Position numbers and translations under genes: made by a program. This document shows, piece after piece, positions 7,931 through 12,719 of a stretch of 12,719 nt of DNA (the stretch's first letter is position 1; every line of letters begins with the position of its first letter). Below the pieces are notes generated by a model, which worked only from the letters and a program-made list of their open reading frames with translations, had not been told where the DNA came from and made no database searches. Source of the DNA: Chloroflexota bacterium (GTDB lineage: Bacteria > Chloroflexota > Limnocylindria > Limnocylindrales > CSP1-4). The stretch covers positions 1 through 12,719 of the forward strand of contig JAJYMP010000176.1 of assembly GCA_021786915.1 (NCBI GenBank), read 5' to 3'.

Positions 7931-7961
7931 GGCCGGGCGCACTGAGCCGTGTCGCCCGGCC
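7931..7961 (+). terminator. Hairpin terminator after pckG
   Basis: GGCCGGGCG (7931-7939) pairs perfectly with CGCCCGGCC (7953-7961). The stem continues inward with CAC/GTG after one bulged base, leaving a six-base loop. It starts 25 bases after the PEPCK stop. A 10-base palindrome CCGTGCACGG (7961-7970) abuts it. No T-run follows. Confidence 0.65.
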
Positions 7962-7979
7962 CGTGCACGGTGGGCACGA

Positions 7980-8131
7980 TCGGATCGCTCGCACCGCCGC
8001 CGGACGGCGCTCATCCAACGGGCGGCGTGGGGCTCGAGCACGGCGGGCTCGTCGGATCCGCTCGTACCGCCGCCGGGAGGCGTTAGGAGCGAAGTCCCCG
8101 CGACAAGCGCCGGGAGGCGGCGATACGAGCG
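7980..8131. repeat. Cluster of related direct and inverted repeats in a gene-free stretch
   Basis: Copy A (7980-8009) and copy B (8052-8082) are direct repeats: both read TCGGAT, CGCTCG, then ACCGCCGCCGG and GGCG, differing by three substitutions and one inserted base. The core of B, CGCTCGTACCGCCGCC (8059-8074), recurs inverted as GGCGGCGATACGAGCG (8116-8131), one mismatch in 16. The mismatch is a G-U wobble if the minus strand is transcribed. The arms enclose a symmetric GGGA/GGGA internal loop (8075-8078, 8112-8115), an inner GGCGTT/AA-G-CGCC stem and a 20-base tip, so 8059-8131 can fold into one long hairpin. CGCCGGGAGGCG is also directly repeated at 8071-8082 and 8108-8119. No reading frame here looks coding. 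It may be a REP/MITE-like element or a structured RNA; identity is unknown. Confidence 0.6.
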
Positions 8132-8234
8132 TCGTGGACGACCCTGCGGGGGGACGGGGCGGTGGGGCCCGGCACGCGGTGCCCGGCACGGGGAGCCCGG
8201 CGCGAGCCGTCGCGGCCTGAGCGCCTTGCCGCGA

Positions 8235-8566
8235 TCCGGGGACGGGCAGGCGGACGAGGCCGATGCGCGAGAGCCGGGACTCCTCGCCGCTGATGCTCGT
8301 GGCGACCGGCGGCACGGCGGCTGCTGCATGCGGGGCGGCGGCTCCACCTCGACCTCGAAGCGCATCGCCGGATCGCGCGACCAGTACGGGATGCCGCAGA
8401 AGCCGGCGCCGGCGGCGGCCGTCAGCGGCGTCCGCGGGTGATCGCGGAACAGCTCATGACGCTCACGCCGGAAGCGCTCGAGGGTGCCCTCCCGGTCGCG
8501 CTCCGCGGTCGCGTGCACCTGCGCGCACGTCGCGACCGCGAGCCGGCGCCAGTCGAGCAGTGTCAT
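8235..8566 (-). pseudogene. Broken second DUF1684 gene: frameshifted and C-terminally truncated
   Basis: From ATG 8566 the minus strand encodes a clear N-terminal part of a longer-type DUF1684 protein: LLDWRRLAVATCAQVHA, then RRERHELFRDHPRTPL, then GFCGIPYWSRDPAMRFEVEV. These match family landmarks such as W-R-x-x-R-x-x-LF-x-x-HP-x-(S/T)PL and F-x-G-(L/I)-PY-x-x-x-DPA-x-RF. Between about 8345 and 8315 the similarity jumps to the next frame, where VATSISGEESRLSRIGLVRL continues the family pattern. After about 8235 similarity stops in all three frames, and the conserved half (PF-x-DATSG, ETYG-x-GRYL, CPL-x-P-x-EN) is absent. One frameshift could be a sequencing error, but the missing C-terminal half cannot, so the gene is probably dead. 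The repeat cluster lies about 100 bases beyond the breakpoint. It is read divergently from the MurJ-fusion gene. Confidence 0.68.
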
Positions 8567-8661
8567 CGCCGTGCCGCACCCCCGTCACGGGTCGCCGAGG
8601 ATCCTCCCCACAGGACCGTTGTCCTGCGTCACGCCCACCGGCGCCGACGCGTCATCCGGCC
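8567..8661. promoter_or_regulatory. Upstream region of the MurJ-fusion gene with two short palindromes
   Basis: Two compact inverted repeats are visible: CCCGTCACGGG (8581-8591, 5-bp arms around one base) and CAGGAC-CGTT-GTCCTG (8611-8626, 6-bp arms, 4-base loop). They lie 36-81 bases before the chosen start and could be operator sites or leader hairpins. No convincing -35/-10 pair or ribosome binding site was found, so this is a weak assignment. Confidence 0.25.
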
Positions 8662-10992
8662 GTGCCCAACGCCACCTCAGTGATCCGGATCTGGATCACC
8701 CGCCTTGAGACCACGCGCGCCGCCGCGCTCGTCCGTCGGTTCCTGCCGGGTGGTGCGCTGACGCTGTCCATGCTGATGTTCGGCGGGTACCTCATGGGCC
8801 TGGGCCGCGACAAGGTCCTGGCCCACACGTTCGGCCGTGGCGCGGCCCTCGACGCCTACAACTCGGCGTTCATCCTTCCCGAGCTCGCGCTCGACGTCCT
8901 CGTCGCCGGCGGGCTCGTGGCGCCGTTCGTGCCCATGTTCCTCGGGCTGCGCGACGAGGCCGCGGCCGACGCGGACCGGTTCGCTCGCACGGTGCTTGGC
9001 CTCGCCGCCGGGGTGATGACCGCGGTGTCGGCCGTGCTGTTCGTCATCGCCCCGGCCACGGTGCAGGTGATCGTGCCCGGCTTCCCCGACGCCCAGAAGG
9101 AGCTGTACGTCGGGCTGTTCAGGGTGATGTGCCTGACGCCGCCGCTGTTCGCCGTGTCGCTGGTCCTGGGCGAGGTGCTGGTCGCCCAGCGGCGCTTCGT
9201 CTGGTACGGCCTCGCGCCCATGATGTACAGCGGCGGGATCGCGGCGGGCGGGCTGCTCCTGTCGGGTCCACTCGGCATCTACGGGGCGGCTTGGGGGGCC
9301 GTCGTCGGCGCCCTGGCCCACCTCCTGGTGCGGCTGTTCGGACTGCGCGGCTCCGGCTTCCGGCCGATCCCCTCGCTCCGCGCGACCCGCGGCCTGGGAG
9401 AGTTCCTGCGCCTGATGCTCCCCAAGATGGCGAGCCAGCCGCTCGAGCCGCTGGCCTGGGTCTTCTTCACCAGCATCGCGTCCGGGCTCGCCGTGGGCTC
9501 GATCAGCTCCCTCAACTACGCGCGAAACTTCTTCGGCGTGCCGGTGAGCATCATCGGCATGGCGTTCGCCATCGCCGCCCTGCCGGAGCTCTCCGAAGCC
9601 GCCAACGCGGGCGATCGCGCCGCGTTCCGGCGCCTGTTCCGCAAGACGCTCCTGCCGATCGTCGGGCTGTCGGCAGCGGCAGGGCTGGCGCTGTTCGTGC
9701 TCTCGGGGCTGATCATCGGCCTGTTCCTGGCTGGCGGCGCGTTCAATGCCGAGGACCAGGCCCGGACCGCCATGGTGCTCGCGGTGTTCGCGTTCGCGGT
9801 GCCGCTCGAGAGCGTGATGAACCTCCTCGCCCGGGCCGTGTACGCCACCCGGAACACGCTCCTGCCCACGCTCAGCGCGCTGATCGGGTTCATCGTGGTC
9901 GTGGTGGCGGTCAGGGCGTGGGTCCCCGTGCTGGGGCTCGAGGCGATCCCGGCCTCCTACGCCGCGGGCATGGGCGTCCGGACGCTGCTGTTGGTCGCGG
10001 TGCTCGCGGTCCGGGTGGCCGGGATCCGGCCCCACGCGCCGGCCGTTGCGGGCGCTGGCGAGGACGCCTTCGCGCGACACGTCCACGGCGCGCCCGGGAT
10101 GACGCCCCGTCGCGGCTCGTCGGTCGGGCAGGCTGCCCTGATCCTGACCACGATCGTGGTCCTCGTCGGGACCGCGATGGCCACCGGCCAGGCGCTCAAG
10201 TCCTCGTCGATCGCTGCCGTCCCGATCGTCACGCCCTGGGCGCAGGAGCTCCCGCTCGCCTCGCACAACGTGCCCTCGCTGCCGCCGTCGCCGGTCGCCA
10301 CGGTCGATGCCTCGGCAAGCACGTCGGTCCCGCCGTCCGGCTCGGCCACGCCCGGCACAACGCCCGGGCCCACGCCGACGCCGACGACGCCGACGCCCAA
10401 GCCGGGCCCGTTCCAGATGGACCTCTACGAGCGCGGCGACTACGTGGGCGAGTACACGGACCTGTGGTGCGTGCCCGCCGCCATCCAGACCTCGATCAAC
10501 ATCATGAGCAAGGGCGCGGACACCTCGAGGACCTTCCAGACGAAGCTGTTCAACCTCGCCTACTCGATGGAGCCGGCCAACGACGGCAGCGTCGACGCGG
10601 TCGCCTGGCCCGAGGTCCTCACCAAGCTGGGGTACGGCACGTTCAAGGAGGACTCGCGAGGCTCGATCAACGCCGCGGCGTGGACGGTGGCCAGGGCGAT
10701 CCGCCTGACGAACCGCCCGGCCGGCCTTGTCGTGTGGAAGGGCTGGCACTCCTGGGTCGTGTCGGGCTTCAAGGCCACCGCGGATCCCGCCGTCGCCAAC
10801 GACTTCTCGGTGCTCGGCCTGTACATCGAGGACGTGTGGTACCCGCGCCTGTCATCGATCTGGGGCTACTCCAACCCTCCCGACACGTACGTGAAGGTGT
10901 CCGACCTGGGCATCGACTACAAGCCGTACCGCGAGTGGACGCCGGACCCAACACGGGACGGCAAGTTCGTGTTCGTGGTGCCGGTGCCCTGA
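8662..10992 (+). CDS. MurJ/MviN-like lipid II flippase domain fused to an extracytoplasmic C39-like cysteine-peptidase domain
   Basis: A 776-residue protein from GTG 8662; GTG 8680 (7th codon) is an alternative, and neither has a clear ribosome binding site. The frame is open further upstream, but that part overlaps the antisense DUF1684 remnant and has no family match. Residues ~25-455 are a MurJ/MviN-type multipass domain: GRDKVLAHTFG (48-58), LDAYNSAF (63-70), APFVPMF (87-93), the central LPKMASQPLEPLAW block and about 12-14 hydrophobic helices. MurJ flips lipid II for peptidoglycan synthesis. R49 and D64 match conserved MurJ residues; the arginines equivalent to E. coli R18 and R52 appear absent. 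A basic segment (456-487) precedes an extra helix (489-507). The linker (about 535-585) is Ser/Thr/Pro-rich, with a TPxPTP-like run. Residues ~586-776 resemble a C39-like papain-fold peptidase: C603 in LWCVPAA, H696 in GWHSWVV and D724 in YIEDVWYP form a plausible triad. MurJ has both ends in the cytoplasm, so the extra helix would place the peptidase outside. Peptidase activity is inferred. Confidence 0.85.
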   Translation: MPNATSVIRIWITRLETTRAAALVRRFLPGGALTLSMLMFGGYLMGLGRDKVLAHTFGRGAALDAYNSAFILPELALDVLVAGGLVAPFVPMFLGLRDEAAADADRFARTVLGLAAGVMTAVSAVLFVIAPATVQVIVPGFPDAQKELYVGLFRVMCLTPPLFAVSLVLGEVLVAQRRFVWYGLAPMMYSGGIAAGGLLLSGPLGIYGAAWGAVVGALAHLLVRLFGLRGSGFRPIPSLRATRGLGEFLRLMLPKMASQPLEPLAWVFFTSIASGLAVGSISSLNYARNFFGVPVSIIGMAFAIAALPELSEAANAGDRAAFRRLFRKTLLPIVGLSAAAGLALFVLSGLIIGLFLAGGAFNAEDQARTAMVLAVFAFAVPLESVMNLLARAVYATRNTLLPTLSALIGFIVVVVAVRAWVPVLGLEAIPASYAAGMGVRTLLLVAVLAVRVAGIRPHAPAVAGAGEDAFARHVHGAPGMTPRRGSSVGQAALILTTIVVLVGTAMATGQALKSSSIAAVPIVTPWAQELPLASHNVPSLPPSPVATVDASASTSVPPSGSATPGTTPGPTPTPTTPTPKPGPFQMDLYERGDYVGEYTDLWCVPAAIQTSINIMSKGADTSRTFQTKLFNLAYSMEPANDGSVDAVAWPEVLTKLGYGTFKEDSRGSINAAAWTVARAIRLTNRPAGLVVWKGWHSWVVSGFKATADPAVANDFSVLGLYIEDVWYPRLSSIWGYSNPPDTYVKVSDLGIDYKPYREWTPDPTRDGKFVFVVPVP

Positions 10993-11029
10993 CGACCCGC
11001 CGGGGGCGGGGCCATCGCGGGACACGACA

Positions 11030-11055
11030 AGGCCCCGACGTCTCCGCCGGGGCCT
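11030..11055. terminator. Hairpin between the convergent MurJ-fusion and HtrA genes
   Basis: AGGCCCCG (11030-11037) and CGGGGCCT (11048-11055) form an 8-bp perfect stem around a 10-base loop in the 111-base gap between converging genes, so it can serve both strands. AA precedes the left arm, but no real T-run is present on either side. Confidence 0.6.
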
Positions 11056-11103
11056 GTGCCGTGGAAGGCGGGCGCCGGGCGAGTGGTCCCGACACCCTTC
11101 GGA

Positions 11104-12678
11104 CTACGCCGATTGAGGGCGCGTCCCGAGGTTGACCGTGATGCTGGTCGTCTGACCGTTGCGCAGGATGCTCAGGGTCACCTTCTGGCCGGGCGTGTCC
11201 TGGCCGAGCAGGAGGTCCAGGGTGTGGGTGGCGTCGAGCGGGGTCCCGTCAACCGCGGTGATGATGTCGCCCTCGGTGATGCCGGCCTGCGCTGCGGGGC
11301 TGCCGGCGACGATCGGCGCGGACAACGCGGCCGCGCCGTTCCCGATGCCGTTGGGGCCGTTGCCGGTCGGGCCCTGGCCCGTTGCGCCCTGGCCCGCGAT
11401 CTTCTCGAGCGCCGTGTTCGACGGGATCCACGCGCCGTTCGCGACCGGCAGGCCGGCCTCGGCCTGGAGCGTCGGGTCGAGGGTGCGGAACCGGACGCCC
11501 AGCCACGCCCGCGCGAGCGGCTGGCCGGCGGACGCCTGGGCGAGGAGCGGCCGCGCGATGTCGATGGGGATGGCGAATCCGATGTTCTGCCCCTGCGACG
11601 AGATCGCGGTGTTGACCCCGATCACGTTGCCGCCGGCGTCGAGCAGCGGTCCGCCGCTGTTGCCGGGGTTGATGGGCGTGTCCGTCTGGATGAGGTTGTC
11701 GAGCGACTCGCCCTCGGCGTCGATGGTCCGCCCCAGCGCGGAGACGATGCCGCTGGTCACCGACCCCGTGAGGTCGCCCAGCGGGCTGCCGATGGCGATG
11801 GCCTGCTGGCCCACCTGGATGCCCGCCGAGCTGCCGATCGGCGCCGCGGTCAGGCCCGAGGCACCCTCGATCTTGACGATCGCGAGGTCGGTCAGCGTGT
11901 CGATGCCGTAGATCGAGGCGTTGAACGTGCGGCCGTCCCTGAGCGTGACCGTGAGCTTGCTCGGGTTGCCGGCCACGACGTGGTGGTTGGTGAGGACCAG
12001 GCCGCGGGCGTCGAAGATGATGCCGGAGCCGATGGCCTGCCCGGAACCGCCCAGCTGGCCGGTTGCCGGGTTGGTCGAGGTTGCGCCCTCGGCCGTGATC
12101 GTGACAACCGCCGGGCTCACCGCCTTGACGATGGCCGGGATCGAGCCCTGGCCGGTGGCGGGGAGCGGGTTGGCGGGCGTCAGCGTCGGGGCGGTCCCCT
12201 GCGTGCTGGGGACCGCCGTCGTGCCTGGGGTGGCGGTCGCGCCCGGTGCGGCGGCGAGGACGTTGGCCGGGGTGGTGGCGGTGGGATGGGTCGCCTCCAC
12301 GGCGACGTACGTCGTGCCCGCTGTCAGCACCGCGGTCGCGACGATCGCCACCGCGAGCACGACGGGCGTGACGGCTCGGGCGCGCGGCGCCTGAACGGGC
12401 TTGACGGGGGACGGCGGGATGATGGCCCACGCGGGGGGCGGCGTGGCCTCGGCCGGCTGGCCGGCTGCATCCCCTGGGTTCCTCCGTGCCGGCGGAGGCG
12501 TCTGGCCGGACGGCGGGCGGGCAGGGTCCGGGCTCGCGGGGGCGTGCCCGGCCGACACGACCGGCTGATGGACGGCCGGGAACGCGGGCTGCGTGGGATC
12601 GTCGGGCGCCGGCGCGGGCGGGATGCTGCCCGGTGCCGCTGGCAGGCGCGGGTCGGGGCGGTTGGTGTCGCTGGTCAT
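11104..12678 (-). CDS. Membrane-anchored HtrA/DegP-family serine protease with PDZ domain
   Basis: A 524-residue protein from ATG 12678, preceded by AGGGGA (12687-12682) at a short spacing. Residues 1-100 are a Pro/Ala-rich, probably disordered cytoplasmic region. A basic patch (RARAVTP) leads into one membrane helix (about 104-127). A Thr/Pro-rich spacer (about 131-178) leads to the trypsin-like domain, outside the membrane. The triad is visible: H233 (TNHHVV), D264 (LTDLAIVK) and S341 (INPGNSGGPLL), with the HtrA signatures GSGIIFDARGLVLTN, AIGSPLG and IGFAIPID. A single C-terminal PDZ domain follows (about 393-520: WLGVRFRTL, AGSPAAQAGITEGDIITAVDG, LLLGQDTPGQKVTL). A Gly/Gln/Asn-rich insert (about 428-450) interrupts the PDZ near its substrate-binding side. 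Such proteases degrade or refold damaged envelope proteins under stress. The catalytic residues are intact and the family call is secure; the specific substrate is unknown. Confidence 0.96.
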   Translation of the reverse strand: MTSDTNRPDPRLPAAPGSIPPAPAPDDPTQPAFPAVHQPVVSAGHAPASPDPARPPSGQTPPPARRNPGDAAGQPAEATPPPAWAIIPPSPVKPVQAPRARAVTPVVLAVAIVATAVLTAGTTYVAVEATHPTATTPANVLAAAPGATATPGTTAVPSTQGTAPTLTPANPLPATGQGSIPAIVKAVSPAVVTITAEGATSTNPATGQLGGSGQAIGSGIIFDARGLVLTNHHVVAGNPSKLTVTLRDGRTFNASIYGIDTLTDLAIVKIEGASGLTAAPIGSSAGIQVGQQAIAIGSPLGDLTGSVTSGIVSALGRTIDAEGESLDNLIQTDTPINPGNSGGPLLDAGGNVIGVNTAISSQGQNIGFAIPIDIARPLLAQASAGQPLARAWLGVRFRTLDPTLQAEAGLPVANGAWIPSNTALEKIAGQGATGQGPTGNGPNGIGNGAAALSAPIVAGSPAAQAGITEGDIITAVDGTPLDATHTLDLLLGQDTPGQKVTLSILRNGQTTSITVNLGTRPQSA

Positions 12679-12719
12679 GGTTCCCCTGTCCAGGCTGGGT
12701 CAAGTTCGGGTGACGCGGC

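Noticed and set aside
8013..8091. Integron attC-like site (ATCCAAC near 8013 and GTTAGGA near 8084, with partly pairing arms)
   Set aside because: The second box breaks the GTTRRRY consensus at its last base, the internal spacers are very unequal, and there is no integrase or cassette gene nearby. The pairing is explained by the GC-rich repeat cluster.
8263..8661. Extension of the MurJ-fusion protein upstream to 8263
   Set aside because: The added ~130 residues are Arg/Pro/Ala-rich without family similarity and overlap the antisense DUF1684 remnant; MurJ proteins begin shortly before the first helix, consistent with a start near 8662.
1063..11020. Identical 15-base string GCGGGGCCATCGCGG at 1063-1077 and 11006-11020, each just after a stop codon
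   Set aside because: In a window this long and GC-rich, one shared 15-mer of this composition is about what chance would give, and the flanks do not match.
1..12719. CRISPR array, tRNA or rRNA genes, transposase, prophage or toxin-antitoxin genes
   Set aside because: No regularly spaced repeat-spacer pattern, RNA-gene sequence or mobile-element protein motif was found on either strand.

Overview
A very GC-rich bacterial window with tightly packed genes and strong G/C third-position bias. GTP-dependent PEP carboxykinase, two DUF1684-family sequences, a ferric-reductase-like/NuoF-like/ferredoxin operon and a proline-rich membrane-anchored HtrA together suggest a high-GC Chloroflexota lineage (Limnocylindria-like) or an actinobacterium. 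This is a gene-content judgement, not a phylogenetic placement. No rRNA, tRNA, CRISPR array, transposase or phage gene was recognised.

Layout. 2-1060 (+) is the 3' part of a berberine-bridge-type FAD oxidoreductase cut by the window edge. It converges, across a hairpin at 1053-1096, on a four-gene minus-strand operon. Read in transcription order, the operon is a small single-pass membrane protein (3398-3799), a ferric-reductase-like di-heme membrane protein (2732-3331), a NuoF-like flavoprotein (1491-2735) and a three-cysteine ferredoxin (1117-1494). Both of the last two junctions are 4-base start/stop overlaps. The operon looks like a compact module moving electrons between a cytoplasmic flavin/Fe-S pair and a heme-bearing membrane subunit. 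A 244-base divergent spacer separates it from an intact DUF1684 gene (4044-4592) and a secreted PF04185-type acid phosphatase/phosphoesterase (4700-5824), which ends in a strong hairpin. GTP-type PEPCK (6097-7905) follows with its own hairpin.

The stretch 7906-8661 holds no intact gene. It contains a cluster of related direct and inverted repeats (7980-8131) and a frameshifted, C-terminally truncated second DUF1684 gene on the minus strand (8235-8566). Next is the most unusual gene, a 776-residue protein (8662-10992). Its first ~455 residues are a MurJ/MviN lipid II flippase-like domain, followed by an extra membrane segment, a Thr/Pro-rich linker and a C39-like cysteine-peptidase domain predicted to lie outside the membrane. 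It converges through a hairpin on a membrane-anchored HtrA-family serine protease with a PDZ domain (11104-12678, minus).

Functionally, the right third concerns the cell envelope (flippase-peptidase fusion and HtrA protease), the middle carries central carbon metabolism and phosphate-ester hydrolysis, and the left is redox. The best candidates for an undescribed system are the MurJ-C39 fusion and the membrane electron-transfer operon.
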